A stretch of 64,000 nt of DNA from Phenylobacterium montanum (GCF_018135625.1 NZ_CP073078.1:2078501-2142500); one strand, 5' to 3'; shown: positions 1 to 10,460, counted from the stretch's first letter. Notes: generated from the sequence alone by a model not told the origin. Made by a program: numbers and translations.

Positions 1-83
1 CGCGGGGGGAGGTGGTCGTCGTCGACGAGCGCCTGGGCGTGACCATGACGGAAATCATCAAGGACGGTGACGCCGCGGTCTGA
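1..83 (+). CDS. fliN: FliN flagellar motor switch protein, C-terminal end only
   Basis: Only the last 26 codons are in the window; the frame begins before base 1 and stops at TGA 81-83. The residues include GEVVVVDERLGVTMTEII, which matches the conserved C-terminal SpoA fold of FliN, the C-ring protein that controls export and rotor switching. The next gene is flbD, 25 nt downstream on the same strand. That is the known Caulobacter order (fliF-fliG-flbE-fliN-flbD), which is the main support for so short a fragment. Confidence 0.8.
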   Translation, partial: RGEVVVVDERLGVTMTEIIKDGDAAV

Positions 84-108
84 CCAGCGGCGATAAGGGA
101 GATTATCC

Positions 109-1482
<1,374 letters not shown>

Positions 1483-1489
1483 GGCGGCG

Positions 1490-2362
1490 ATGCTCAGCAG
1501 ACGCGGCTTGTTGATCGCCTCCGCAGCCACGGCGGCGGCTGGGCTCGCCTCGCCTTTGCGCGCCGATCCTGCGGCCGACTTCGCCTCAATCGAGAAGGCC
1601 GCCGGCGGTCGCCTGGGCCTCTGCGCCATGACTGCAGACCGCAGCAAGGGTGTCGACTGGCGTTCAGGAGAGCGCTTCTTGATGTGCAGCACCTTCAAGG
1701 CCCTGGCGGTCTCGGCGGTGCTGGCGCGGGTCGATCGCGGCCAGGAGCATCTGGACCGCGTGATTCCCTATGGGCAGGCCGACCTGCAGGAATACGCGCC
1801 CGTAACCAAGGCCAATCTGACCAAGGGCGGGATGGCGCTGGGCGACCTCTGCGCCGCCGCGGTCGAACTCAGCGACAACACCGCCGCCAACCTGATCATC
1901 GCCGCCCTTGGTGGTCCCAGCGGCGTCACCGGCTATGTTCGCAGCCTGGGCGACAACACCACGCGTCTGGACCGCAACGAGCCGACCCTGAACCGCCCCG
2001 GCCCGCCGGGCGATGAGCACGACACCACCACCCCTCAATCCATGGTCGGCCTCTGGCGCCAGCTTGTGCTGGGAGACGCCCTCTCCTCAGCCTCACGCGA
2101 CCGCCTGAACGGCTGGCTGGAGGCCTGCCAAACCGGCGCCGAGCGCATCAAGTCGGTGACTCCCAAGGGCTGGAAGATCGGCCACAAGACCGGCTGGGGC
2201 CAGAACACCCTGGGCGATGTCGCCGTGCTGACGCCCCCCAACGGCCCCCAGATCCTGATCGCCGCCTATTTCGAGCAGCCGGATGCGTTGTCGCACCCCC
2301 ACGACGAAGCCATCGCCGAGGCCGCCCGAATCGCGCTGCGCTTCCTGACTTCAAACGCTTGA
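1490..2362 (+). CDS. Class A beta-lactamase, Tat-type signal peptide
   Basis: This 291-aa serine beta-lactamase is predicted to hydrolyse beta-lactams in the periplasm. All class A motifs are present: S-T-F-K with the nucleophilic Ser at ~67, S-D-N at ~128, E-P-T-L-N with the general base Glu at ~164, and K-T-G at ~233. The N terminus (SRRGLLIASAA) is a twin-arginine signal. I chose ATG 1490, preceded by GAGGCGG; an in-frame ATG at 1472 would overlap the flbD stop by 11 nt. The flhA ribosome site (GAGG) overlaps this gene's stop, so it is tightly embedded between two flagellar genes. The subfamily and substrate range cannot be read from the sequence by eye. Confidence 0.93.
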   Translation: MLSRRGLLIASAATAAAGLASPLRADPAADFASIEKAAGGRLGLCAMTADRSKGVDWRSGERFLMCSTFKALAVSAVLARVDRGQEHLDRVIPYGQADLQEYAPVTKANLTKGGMALGDLCAAAVELSDNTAANLIIAALGGPSGVTGYVRSLGDNTTRLDRNEPTLNRPGPPGDEHDTTTPQSMVGLWRQLVLGDALSSASRDRLNGWLEACQTGAERIKSVTPKGWKIGHKTGWGQNTLGDVAVLTPPNGPQILIAAYFEQPDALSHPHDEAIAEAARIALRFLTSNA

Positions 2363-2372
2363 GGCCCCTCGC

Positions 2373-4469
2373 TTGACCGATCTCGGCCTGCCCCTGCCCG
2401 CCGGCAAAGCCCCCTCCGCCAAGGAGATGTGGGGCTGGGTGGCGCGTGGCGAGGTGGGCCTGGCCGTCGGCGTCGTCGGCATCATCGTGCTGCTGATCCT
2501 GCCGGTCCCGGCCTTCCTCCTGGACCTGCTGCTCGCCCTCTCCATCACCAGCGCCGTCCTCATCCTGATGACCTCGCTGATGATCAAGAAGCCGGTGGAG
2601 TTCACCGCATTCCCGACCGTGCTTCTGGTCACCACCCTGTTCCGCCTGGGCCTCGACATCGCCTCGACGCGGCTGATCCTCGGCCACGGCCACGAGGGCG
2701 ACGAGGGCGCCGGCCACATCATCCGCGCGTTCGGCCAGCTGATGATGCAGGGCAACTACGTCATCGGGGTGATCGTCTTCGCCATCCTGGTGATCGTGAA
2801 CTTCGTGGTCATCACCAAGGGCTCGGGGCGGATCGCCGAGGTGGCGGCCCGCTTCACCCTGGACGCCATGCCCGGCAAGCAGATGGCGATCGACGCCGAC
2901 CTGTCCGCGGGCCTGATCGACCAGGACGGCGCCAAGGCCCGGCGCAAGGAGCTGGAGCTGGAATCGACCTTCTTCGGGTCGATGGACGGCGCCAGCAAGT
3001 TCGTGCGCGGCGACGCCATCGCCGGACTGATCATCGTCGCCATCAACATCGTCGGCGGCATCCTGATCGGGGTGGTGCAGCACAAGATCCCGATCGGCCA
3101 GGCCGCCTCGACCTACACCATCATGACCATCGGCGAGGGCCTCGTCAGCCAGATCCCCGCCCTGATCATCTCCATCGCCGCCGGCTTCCTGGTGTCCAAG
3201 GCCGGGGTCGAAGGCGCCGCCGACAAGGCGCTGATGAAGCAGCTGGGCATGAACCCGGTCTCGCTGGGCATGGTCTCGGCCGCCGCCGGGGTCATCGCCC
3301 TGGTGCCCGGCATGCCGATCCTGCCCTTCGCCGCCATCTCCATCGGCGCCGGCAGCCTGTCCTGGCGGGCGTCGCAGAAGGCCAAGGAGCCGCCCCAGGT
3401 CGAGGCCGCGGCCGCCGCCCCGGCTGAGCCGGCGGAGGAGCCGATCGCCACCGCCCTCGTGATCGACGACGTCAAGATCGAGCTGGGCTACAGCCTTTTG
3501 GCCCTGATCAACGACCTGGAAGGCCGCCGGCTTACCGACCAGATCAAGGCCCTGCGCCGCACCCTGGCCACCGAATACGGCTTCGTCATGCCGCCGGTGC
3601 GCATCCTGGACAACATGCGCCTACCGACCAACGGCTACGCCATCCGCATCAAGGAGATGGAGGCCGGAACCGGCGAGGTGCGCCTGCAGCACCTGATGGC
3701 CATGGACCCGCGCGGCGGCCAGGTGGATCTGCCCGGCGAGCACGTGCGCGAGCCCGCCTTCGGCCTCCCGGCCACCTGGATCGTCGACAGCCTGCGCGAC
3801 GAGGCCACCTTCCGTGGCTACACCATCGTCGATCCGGCCACGGTGCTGACCACGCACCTGACCGAGATCCTGAAGGAGAACATGGCCGACCTGCTCTCCT
3901 ACGCCGAGGTCCAGAAGCTGCTGAAGGACCTGCCGGGCGAGCAGAAGAAGCTGGTCGAGGACCTGATCCCTTCGGTCTGCACCGCCACCACCGTCCAGCG
4001 CGTGCTGCAGGCCCTGCTGAAAGAGCGGGTCTCGATCCGCGACCTCGGCGCCATCCTCGAAGGCCTGGCCGAGGCTGCGCCGCACACCACCTCGATCACC
4101 AACCTGGTGGAGGCCGTGCGCACCCGCCTCGCCCGGCAACTGTGCTGGGCCAATCGCGGCGAGGACGGCGCCCTGCCGATCGTCACCCTGTCGGGCGAAT
4201 GGGAGATGGCCTTCGCCGAAGCCCTGATCGGCCCGGGCGAGGAAAAGCAGCTGGCCCTGGCGCCGTCGCGCCTGCAGGAGTTCATCCGCGCCGTGCGCGA
4301 GACGTTCGAACGCGCCGCTTTGGCGGGCGATGCGGCGGTGCTTTTGACCAGCCCGCAGGTGCGCCCCTATGTCCGCTCGATCATCGAGCGCTTCCGCGGC
4401 CAGACCGTGGTGATGAGCCAGAACGAGGTCCATCCCAAGGCCCGGCTCAAGACCGTCGGCATGGTCTGA
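2373..4469 (+). CDS. flhA: FlhA, flagellar type III export gate protein
   Basis: FlhA (698 aa, the usual family length) is an inner-membrane component of the flagellar export gate. The N-terminal ~330 residues carry the hydrophobic segments and the FHIPEP-family stretch with FRLGLDIASTRLIL. The C-terminal ~350 residues form the cytoplasmic domain that docks chaperone-substrate complexes (VIDDVKIELGYSLL onward). Translation appears to start at TTG 2373, 10 nt after the beta-lactamase stop, with GAGG spanning that stop. It was first named flbF in Caulobacter. It probably shares the upstream fliN-flbD transcript through the beta-lactamase gene. Confidence 0.95.
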   Translation: MTDLGLPLPAGKAPSAKEMWGWVARGEVGLAVGVVGIIVLLILPVPAFLLDLLLALSITSAVLILMTSLMIKKPVEFTAFPTVLLVTTLFRLGLDIASTRLILGHGHEGDEGAGHIIRAFGQLMMQGNYVIGVIVFAILVIVNFVVITKGSGRIAEVAARFTLDAMPGKQMAIDADLSAGLIDQDGAKARRKELELESTFFGSMDGASKFVRGDAIAGLIIVAINIVGGILIGVVQHKIPIGQAASTYTIMTIGEGLVSQIPALIISIAAGFLVSKAGVEGAADKALMKQLGMNPVSLGMVSAAAGVIALVPGMPILPFAAISIGAGSLSWRASQKAKEPPQVEAAAAAPAEPAEEPIATALVIDDVKIELGYSLLALINDLEGRRLTDQIKALRRTLATEYGFVMPPVRILDNMRLPTNGYAIRIKEMEAGTGEVRLQHLMAMDPRGGQVDLPGEHVREPAFGLPATWIVDSLRDEATFRGYTIVDPATVLTTHLTEILKENMADLLSYAEVQKLLKDLPGEQKKLVEDLIPSVCTATTVQRVLQALLKERVSIRDLGAILEGLAEAAPHTTSITNLVEAVRTRLARQLCWANRGEDGALPIVTLSGEWEMAFAEALIGPGEEKQLALAPSRLQEFIRAVRETFERAALAGDAAVLLTSPQVRPYVRSIIERFRGQTVVMSQNEVHPKARLKTVGMV

Positions 4470-4530
4470 CGTTGCAGCCGCGCCCCGCCCCTGCTAGCTG
4501 GGGCTCTCCAAAGGTGAGGAATTGGACGGC

Positions 4531-4908
4531 ATGAGCCCGGCGGGCGGTAAGCGCAGGACATCGGGCGGGCTGTTCTGGGACCTGCTCACCTTCGATCAGC
4601 TGATCTCCGGCTCGATCATTCACCTGATCTATTGGGCAGGATTGGGCGTGATCGCCCTGATGGGCTTCTTCGTCATCGGCGCCTCGGCGGGCCTGGCCCT
4701 GCACAACGACGGCCTGGCCGGCTGGCTCCTGGCCATCCCGGCCCTGATCGGCGGCATCCTCGCGGTCCTGGCTTTAGGGCTGCTCTGGCGAGCGAGCTGC
4801 GAATTCTACGTCGCGGTGCTGCGCATCAGCGACGACCTGCGCGCGCTCAGAGCCAATGACGACGCGGTGACCCAGGCGACGCTGCAGAAGAACCAGCCCC
4901 CGCGGTAA
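4531..4908 (+). CDS. DUF4282-family small membrane protein
   Basis: A 125-aa protein with two hydrophobic helices (about residues 30-55 and 65-90). The layout FDQLISGSIIHLIYW, a short linker, then LLWRASCEFYVAVLRISDDL matches DUF4282 proteins, whose function is unknown. I start at ATG 4531, ten bases after AGGTGAGGA; an in-frame TTG at 4522 is too close to that site. It lies 61 nt after flhA on the same strand and could be read through from it, but nothing links the family to flagella. Confidence 0.75.
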   Translation: MSPAGGKRRTSGGLFWDLLTFDQLISGSIIHLIYWAGLGVIALMGFFVIGASAGLALHNDGLAGWLLAIPALIGGILAVLALGLLWRASCEFYVAVLRISDDLRALRANDDAVTQATLQKNQPPR

Positions 4909-4920
4909 ACCGGGTTTTCG

Positions 4921-5511
4921 CTACGGATGCTGCGCTGTCGCCGCGGCGCAGCGGCTCAGCACGTCGCGATGCAGGTCTTCCGTCAGGTTCGACAGTGCGT
5001 GGTTGAAGGCGCCCCGAATTTCCGCCTCACCGCCGATCCAGTTGATGCTGGTCATCGACCCCCTGTAGACCGATGTGTCCTCGGGCCCTCCATCGCGTTT
5101 CCAGCGCACCCGCAGAACCACATTGGCCGTCTTGGCCATGTTCTGCGAACCCAGGTAGGCCTTGACGAGATCCACATCGAGGACGAGGTCGGCGGTCGGG
5201 TCGGCGTCGCCGGCGATACTGAGGTGCGGGTCTGCAGCCAAGGCCCCGAGACCGGAGCGCACCCATGTCGCGGAATCGGTGACATGGACGGCACGGTTCA
5301 GCATCTCGCCCATCGTGCCCGGATCGCCACGGAGGTCCCGCACCTCACCAAAGCGAACCAGGCAGGCGGCGGGCGGCGGCGGGCTTTTAGTCGGAGCGGC
5401 CTTAGAGACCGGGCCGCTGTCCGGCGAAAACCCTGACGGATCAGACATCGCTGCGCCTGGGAGCATGGCGCTCGCCAGCACGAGCCCCAGTGCAACGGCG
5501 GCCCTTGGCAT
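4921..5511 (-). CDS. Exported protein of unknown function
   Basis: A 196-aa protein with an N-terminal signal peptide (PRAAVALGLVLASAMLPGAAM) and then a Pro/Ser/Lys-rich linker to about residue 48. The remaining ~145 residues look like a single alpha/beta domain; two cysteines (~49 and ~188) could form a disulfide. I do not recognise the family. It starts 8 nt after the stop of the upstream lipoprotein gene, so the two probably form an operon and act in the same envelope compartment. It ends 12 nt from the convergent DUF4282 gene. Confidence 0.7.
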   Translation of the reverse strand: MPRAAVALGLVLASAMLPGAAMSDPSGFSPDSGPVSKAAPTKSPPPPAACLVRFGEVRDLRGDPGTMGEMLNRAVHVTDSATWVRSGLGALAADPHLSIAGDADPTADLVLDVDLVKAYLGSQNMAKTANVVLRVRWKRDGGPEDTSVYRGSMTSINWIGGEAEIRGAFNHALSNLTEDLHRDVLSRCAAATAQHP

Positions 5512-5519
5512 CCGCCGGC

Positions 5520-6422
5520 TCAGTGAACGGACTTGGCGGTATAGACCAGCGTGCCGTCGCCGTGGCGCACCAACTGGCCTGCCTCTTCATTGGCGATAAT
5601 CTGGCCGTCGGAGCCATCATTCGCAGCCGGGCCGGTCTTGCCGGTCTCCTGGTCCTGCAGGTCGGCCTGGACGAGATCGGCGATCCTGACGGCCGCTTCC
5701 TTCAAAGCCTTGCGCATGGCTTCGCCTCCGTTCGCCGACCAGCCGGCGATATTGGCGTTACGGTCGCCGGAAGCGCCGGGAACCCGCGCCTGATACATGA
5801 ACGCGTTGCGGTAGAGCGCATTCGCCGGATCGGACTTCAGGCCTGTTTCCGCCTTTCCTGCCTGGAGCGCCTTCAACGCGTCGCTGTTGGGGTAGAGCGC
5901 GGCATTGGTCACCACATAGAGCTGAGCCCCGTCGGTCGACAGATGGTAGTCGGTGACGACGATCAGGACGGCGCCGTCTTTGGAGCCAGTGATCGCCCCG
6001 TCGATGTTGGCCGGAAGGACATCTTTCATTATGCGCGCATCGTCGACATGCATCCAGCCGACCTGCGAGACCGATCGCTTCAGCTCGGCTCGGAAGGTGT
6101 CATCGAAATTGAAGTCGAGGATTGCATTGCGCAGCGGCTTGACCGCCTCTTCGGCATGACCCTGACGCACGCTGTCCACCGTCGCTGCGACCGAGACGGC
6201 GACGAGCACGCCGACCAGTCCGAAGCCTGCGCCGGCGTTCGCATTCGCCGGCGGGACATAGACGTAGATTTCGCTCTGCTTGATCGGCGCGACGATTTCG
6301 GTGGAGGGGATGGCGGCCTGGGCCTTCGCCCCGATCGGCACGTGCTGCGGCGTGACCGTGGCGCAGGCGCCGAGCGCAAGAACAGACGACAGCGCAGCAG
6401 CGCTGGCAAAACCGAAACGCAT
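5520..6422 (-). CDS. Putative lipoprotein of unknown function
   Basis: A 300-aa lipoprotein with a signal peptide ending in lipobox LGAC (Cys at ~19), no Asp at +2, hence probably outer-membrane sorted. After the anchor comes a Gly/Ala-rich hydrophobic stretch (NANAGAGFGLVGVLVAVSVAAT), unusual in a soluble lipoprotein and possibly membrane-associated, then an alpha/beta region (DGAVLIVVTDYHLSTDGAQLYVVTNAALYP). Start ATG 6422 follows AGGGGG; an upstream in-frame ATG at 6467 lacks a signal peptide. First gene of a likely two-gene operon. Family not recognised. Confidence 0.75.
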   Translation of the reverse strand: MRFGFASAAALSSVLALGACATVTPQHVPIGAKAQAAIPSTEIVAPIKQSEIYVYVPPANANAGAGFGLVGVLVAVSVAATVDSVRQGHAEEAVKPLRNAILDFNFDDTFRAELKRSVSQVGWMHVDDARIMKDVLPANIDGAITGSKDGAVLIVVTDYHLSTDGAQLYVVTNAALYPNSDALKALQAGKAETGLKSDPANALYRNAFMYQARVPGASGDRNANIAGWSANGGEAMRKALKEAAVRIADLVQADLQDQETGKTGPAANDGSDGQIIANEEAGQLVRHGDGTLVYTAKSVH

Positions 6423-6541
6423 AATCCCCCTGGGTTGATCGTCCGCGCGAACGGCGTCCGCGCCCATAGACGTCGAATTGCAAGCTAGACAGTAAGCGGA
6501 GCCCCTACAACCCTAAAGGCTGGGCGCAAGCGTGTGACCGC

Positions 6542-7633
6542 CTACGTTGGCTGGCCAGCGAACCCCGCCGCCAGGGCGTCGAACACAGGCTTCCTGCGGC
6601 CAGCGTCGTCGAAGGCCAACGGCGCGTCCCAGGGCGGGTGGCGATTTTCCTTCGGCGAGCGCAGCCAGGACTGGCCGTCCTTTAGCCCCCAGAGGGTGAA
6701 AGCGAACCGCTGGTTAGCCGCCAAGGTGGAGAACGCCTCGGCCGCTTCTTCGGCCAGGCGGAGCTGGGCCTCGGCCAAACCAGCACGCGAGCGCCAGGCG
6801 GGGCCGGCCCGGTTCAGCGAGATATCGAGTTCCGAGACGTGGATCGGCAGGCCGAAGTCGGCGAGGTCGCCCAGGGTTCGGCGCAGCGCTCCCGGCTCGA
6901 GCCCGGCGTCGATATGGGTCTGGGTGCCCACCCCGCCCACCGGCGCCCCGGCCTGCAGCAGCTTCTCTACCAGGCGCACGAAGCTGGCTCGCTTCTTCGG
7001 CAGGCTTTCCAGGTTGTAGTCGTTGATGAACAGCACCGCGGTGGGATCGGCCTCGTGGGCGTGATCGAAGGCGCGGCGGATGTAGTCGATCTGGCCGAGG
7101 TTGCGGCTCCAGAGGCAAGCGCGCAGGCCGTTTCCGTCCTCGGCCACCGCTTCGTTGACGACGTCCCAGCCGACCGCCTGGCCGGCATAGCGCCCGGCGA
7201 CCGCCAGGATGTAGTTGCGGTAGGCGTCGGCGAAGGCCTTTGGCTTGCCGTCCAGCCGGCGGAAGGCCACGGGGTTCTGCGCGTACCAGACGAGGTTGTG
7301 GCCGAACAGGCGAAGGCCGTGCTCGTGCGCGAAGCCCGCTATGGCGTCGGGGGCGTCGAAGCGGAAGGTCCCGTCATCCTGGAGAATGTACTCCATCTTC
7401 ATCTCCCACTCCGGCGTGAGCTGGGAGAAATGGCGGGCGATCAGGGCGGCGTCGGCGGGATCGGCCAGGCGTTCAGCGGTGACCGCGCAGCCAACCGGGA
7501 AGCGGGCGAAGCTCTTCAGCGGCCGGTCCGGCGCATGGGGCGGCGGAGCGGCATGGCCTTCAGGCGCGCAGGCGGCCAGGGGCAGGGCGGCGAGGCCGCC
7601 GAGAAGCGTGCGGCGGACCGGCCGGCGGATCAC
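6542..7633 (-). CDS. GH10 endo-1,4-beta-xylanase, lipoprotein
   Basis: A 363-aa glycoside hydrolase family 10 protein predicted to cleave beta-1,4-xylan. The acid/base Glu is in WDVVNEAV (~161) and the nucleophile Glu in IHVSELDIS (~268); LFGHNLVWYAQNP is the usual GH10 loop. The signal peptide ends at lipobox LAAC (Cys ~22), so the enzyme is lipid-anchored, probably in the outer membrane. The start is GTG 7633, overlapping the fliJ stop (GTGA), with only a weak ribosome site, so it should be translated by coupling to fliJ. No carbohydrate-binding module is seen, and no other xylan genes are adjacent. Confidence 0.93.
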   Translation of the reverse strand: MIRRPVRRTLLGGLAALPLAACAPEGHAAPPPHAPDRPLKSFARFPVGCAVTAERLADPADAALIARHFSQLTPEWEMKMEYILQDDGTFRFDAPDAIAGFAHEHGLRLFGHNLVWYAQNPVAFRRLDGKPKAFADAYRNYILAVAGRYAGQAVGWDVVNEAVAEDGNGLRACLWSRNLGQIDYIRRAFDHAHEADPTAVLFINDYNLESLPKKRASFVRLVEKLLQAGAPVGGVGTQTHIDAGLEPGALRRTLGDLADFGLPIHVSELDISLNRAGPAWRSRAGLAEAQLRLAEEAAEAFSTLAANQRFAFTLWGLKDGQSWLRSPKENRHPPWDAPLAFDDAGRRKPVFDALAAGFAGQPT

Positions 7634-8040
7634 CGCGCCGCGGCTCGAAGGCCCATTTCGTCCAGGGCGGCGGTCTCGCGCTTGGCCAGCTCCTTGGCCG
7701 CCGACAGGCGGGCCATCTCGGCCACGTGCTCGAACTTCTTCAGGCGCTCGAAAGCCTCGTTGAGCGCGTCGCGGGCGCCGGCCTCTTCCTCGGCGATCAC
7801 CCGGATCTGGGTCTCGATGTCGACCCGGCGGTGCTTGGCCCCTTCGAGGAAACCCTGCAGGCTCCAGAACACGTCGAGCCCGCCCATCTGGGCCTGCTCC
7901 TTTTCCGATTCGATCTCGGCCTCGAGCACCGACAGCTTCATCTCGGCCAGGCTCTTACGGTGGACCACCTCGCCCAGGCGCTTCTGCAGCGTCTCCACCT
8001 CGTGGTTGGAGATGCGGATCAGGGACTCACGCCAACTCAT
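7630..8040 (-). CDS. fliJ: FliJ, flagellar export coiled-coil protein
   Basis: A 136-aa, mostly alpha-helical, charged protein with heptad-like spacing throughout, as expected for FliJ, the stalk that inserts into the FliI hexamer and contacts FlhA. Sequence conservation in this family is low. The call rests on length, coiled-coil character and position directly after fliI: its ATG overlaps the fliI stop (TAATG). Its own stop overlaps the xylanase start by 4 nt. Confidence 0.85.
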   Translation of the reverse strand: MSWRESLIRISNHEVETLQKRLGEVVHRKSLAEMKLSVLEAEIESEKEQAQMGGLDVFWSLQGFLEGAKHRRVDIETQIRVIAEEEAGARDALNEAFERLKKFEHVAEMARLSAAKELAKRETAALDEMGLRAAAR

Positions 8041-9374
8041 TACGCATCACCATGCAGGATCGCCGCGAGGCGGTTGAAACTTTCGTCGAGGCTGGTGGCC
8101 TCGTCCTTGTCCTGGCTGAGGAAGGACTCCAGCGCCGGGTTCAGGCCGATGGCGCGGTCGACCTGCGGGTCAGAGCCGCCGCGATAGGCGCCGATGCGGA
8201 TCAGCTCTTCCATGTTGGCGTAGGCGGCCAGGGTCTGGCGCGCGCCGGTGACCAGCTGGCGCTCGTGCGGCAAAAGGCAGCCCGGCATGGTGCGGCTGAT
8301 CGACTTCAGGACGTTGATGGCCGGGAAGCGGCCCCGCTCGGCGATCGCCCGCTCCATGACGATGTGGCCATCCAGGATGCCGCGCACGGCGTCGGCGATC
8401 GGCTCGTTGTGGTCGTCGCCGTCCACCAGCACAGTGAAGAGGCCGGTGATCGAGCCCGCCTGGGTGCCGTCCGGGCGGATCGGGCCGGGGCCGGCGCGCT
8501 CCAGAAGCTTGGGCAGCTCGGTGAAGACGGTCGGGGTATAGCCCTTGGTGGTCGGCGGCTCGCCGGCGGCCAGACCGATCTCGCGCTGGGCCATGGCGAA
8601 GCGCGTCACGCTGTCCATCAGGCACAGGACCTCCTGGTCCTGGTCGCGCAGATATTCGGCGATGGCCAGGGTCATGTAGGCGGCCTGGCGCCGCTTCAAA
8701 GCCGGCTCGTCCGAGGTGGCCACGACGACGATGGCGCGCTTCAGCCCCTCCTCGCCCAGGGTCTCCTCGATGAACTCGCGCACCTCGCGGCCCCGTTCGC
8801 CGATCAGGCCGACGACCACCGCGTCACAGGCGGCCTCGCGCGCGAGCATGGAGAGCAAGACTGATTTGCCGACGCCGGAGCCGGCGAAGACGCCCAGGCG
8901 CTGGCCGCGGCAGCAGGTGGTGAAGACGTTCATGGCCCGCACGCCCAGGTCCAGGCGCTCGCCCACCCGGCCGCGGGCATGGGCCGGCGGCGGCGGCGCG
9001 CGCAGAGGATAAGGGACCGGCCCCTGCTGCAGCGGGCCTTTGCCGTCGATGGGATTGCCAAAGGCGTCGATGATGCGGCCGCGCCAGGCAAGGGTCGGGC
9101 GCACGCTGGCGCCGTCGGGGGAAATGCGGATCTCGGCGCCCGGCGCCACGCCCTCGACCGGCCCGAAGGGCATGAGCAGCGCACGGGTGTCGCGGAAGCC
9201 GACAACCTCGGCGGCCAGCGGCAAGGCGCCGCGGCGTTCGATCTCTGCGCGAGCCCCCACGGCCAGCCGCGTCAAACCGCCACGCGCTTCGATCAGCAGG
9301 CCATTCACGGCGGCGACTCGACCCGACACGATCAGCGGATCGATCCGTTCCACAGCCGCCAGAAGGTTGCGCAA
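8040..9374 (-). CDS. fliI: FliI, flagellum-specific export ATPase
   Basis: The ATPase of flagellar type III export, 444 aa with the start chosen here. Walker A is [13 protein letters not shown] (~165), followed by [13 protein letters not shown] and the Walker B region [22 protein letters not shown] start at TTG 9374: it follows GGAGAG at good spacing, gives the Caulobacter FliI length, and begins at the conserved [13 protein letters not shown]. The frame stays open to an ATG at 9461, but that 29-residue extension runs into the promoter region. First gene of fliI-fliJ-xylanase, divergent from ctrA. Confidence 0.95.
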   Translation of the reverse strand: MRNLLAAVERIDPLIVSGRVAAVNGLLIEARGGLTRLAVGARAEIERRGALPLAAEVVGFRDTRALLMPFGPVEGVAPGAEIRISPDGASVRPTLAWRGRIIDAFGNPIDGKGPLQQGPVPYPLRAPPPPAHARGRVGERLDLGVRAMNVFTTCCRGQRLGVFAGSGVGKSVLLSMLAREAACDAVVVGLIGERGREVREFIEETLGEEGLKRAIVVVATSDEPALKRRQAAYMTLAIAEYLRDQDQEVLCLMDSVTRFAMAQREIGLAAGEPPTTKGYTPTVFTELPKLLERAGPGPIRPDGTQAGSITGLFTVLVDGDDHNEPIADAVRGILDGHIVMERAIAERGRFPAINVLKSISRTMPGCLLPHERQLVTGARQTLAAYANMEELIRIGAYRGGSDPQVDRAIGLNPALESFLSQDKDEATSLDESFNRLAAILHGDA

Positions 9375-9658
9375 AGCTTGACTCTCCAAGGAAAACGAGT
9401 CCGTGGAGAATTTTGTCGCAAGGGCCTTAAGCAGGTGTGAATCCGTCCGGAAGACGTGCAAAAATGTAAGGAATCCAGGCCTGAAAATAGTTAACGGCGG
9501 CGCTTGCGAGGCGTTTACAAATCACCCTAGATTCGTTTTCGAACCGTTCACGATTAACCAAGCTTAAAGGTCCTGTAGCCCACACTTCGCGATGTGCTTC
9601 AGGTCGAGGCTATGACATTTCCGCTATCTAGAGCCGCCCGCCGGGCGGGGAGGGGCTG
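9375..9658. promoter_or_regulatory. Divergent fliI/ctrA regulatory region
   Basis: This 284-nt AT-richer gap separates leftward fliI from rightward ctrA. It holds three GANTC sites, the CcrM methylation target (9439-9443, 9471-9475, 9530-9534). It also has a paired TTAA motif (TTAACC then CTTAA, 9554-9567, six bases between the TTAAs) close to the CtrA consensus TTAA-N7-TTAA, and single TTAAs at 9427 and 9491. In Caulobacter the ctrA promoters are controlled by GANTC methylation and by CtrA itself; the same logic is inferred here. The ctrA ribosome site GGGGAGGGG ends the region. Confidence 0.6.
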
Positions 9659-10360
9659 ATGCGCGTATTGTTGATTGAAGATGACAGCGCGACCGCGCAG
9701 AGCATCGAACTCATGCTCAAGTCCGAGGGATTCAACGTCTATACGACGGACCTTGGCGAAGAGGGCGTCGATCTCGGCAAGATCTACGATTACGACTTGA
9801 TCCTGCTGGACCTGAACCTGCCCGATATGAGCGGCATGGATGTTCTGCGCACCCTGCGCGTCGGCAAGATCAATACGCCGATCATGATCCTGTCCGGCTC
9901 CTCGGAGATTGACACCAAGGTCCGCACCTTCTCGGGCGGCGCCGACGACTACATGACCAAGCCGTTCCACAAGGACGAACTGGTCGCCCGCATTCACGCC
10001 GTGGTCCGCCGCTCCAAGGGCCACGCCCAGTCGGTGATCCGCACCGGCGACATCACCGTCAACCTCGACGCCAAGACGGTCGAAGTGAACGGCAGCCGCG
10101 TGCATCTGACCGGCAAGGAATATCAGATGCTGGAGCTGCTCTCCCTGCGTAAGGGCACCACCCTGACCAAGGAGATGTTCCTGAACCATCTTTATGGCGG
10201 CATGGACGAGCCCGAACTGAAGATCATCGACGTCTTCATCTGCAAGCTGCGCAAGAAGCTGGCGTCCGCCACCCACGGCAAGCATCACATCGAGACCGTC
10301 TGGGGCCGCGGTTACGTGCTGCGCGACCCGCACGAGATGGGCCAGATCTCGGCCGCCTGA
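9659..10360 (+). CDS. ctrA: CtrA, cell-cycle response regulator
   Basis: CtrA (233 aa) is the OmpR-type master regulator of the alphaproteobacterial cell cycle. It activates flagellar, division and methylation genes and, in Caulobacter, silences the replication origin. The receiver spans ~1-120, with acidic pocket EDD at 8-10, phosphoacceptor Asp51 in [13 protein letters not shown] and Lys in DDYMTKPF. The winged-helix domain runs ~125-225 and ends in [15 protein letters not shown]. The C terminus is Ala-Ala, the feature needed for ClpXP degradation in Caulobacter. It is followed by a strong terminator, so it is probably monocistronic. Confidence 0.98.
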   Translation: MRVLLIEDDSATAQSIELMLKSEGFNVYTTDLGEEGVDLGKIYDYDLILLDLNLPDMSGMDVLRTLRVGKINTPIMILSGSSEIDTKVRTFSGGADDYMTKPFHKDELVARIHAVVRRSKGHAQSVIRTGDITVNLDAKTVEVNGSRVHLTGKEYQMLELLSLRKGTTLTKEMFLNHLYGGMDEPELKIIDVFICKLRKKLASATHGKHHIETVWGRGYVLRDPHEMGQISAA

Positions 10361-10382
10361 TCCGGTCGACTCTTCGAGACAG

Positions 10383-10415
10383 AAACGCCCGCCGGCTTCC
10401 ACCGGCGGGCGTTTT
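10383..10415 (+). terminator. Rho-independent terminator of ctrA
   Basis: A 12-13-bp GC-rich stem (arms AACGCCCGCCGG and CCGGCGGGCGTT) with a 6-nt loop, followed by TTTT and preceded by A residues. It starts 23 nt after the ctrA stop. The A-tract on the other side means it could also stop leftward transcription, but the gene ending at 10461 is transcribed toward it, so it may serve both. Confidence 0.85.
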
Positions 10416-10460
10416 GCTTTGGGTGAAATGCGGCCCGGATCGCTCCGGGCCGCGGATCGC

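Noticed and set aside
9375-9461. Longer FliI start
   Set aside because: Would place 29 non-conserved residues in the divergent promoter; TTG 9374 has a ribosome site and gives the known 444-aa length.
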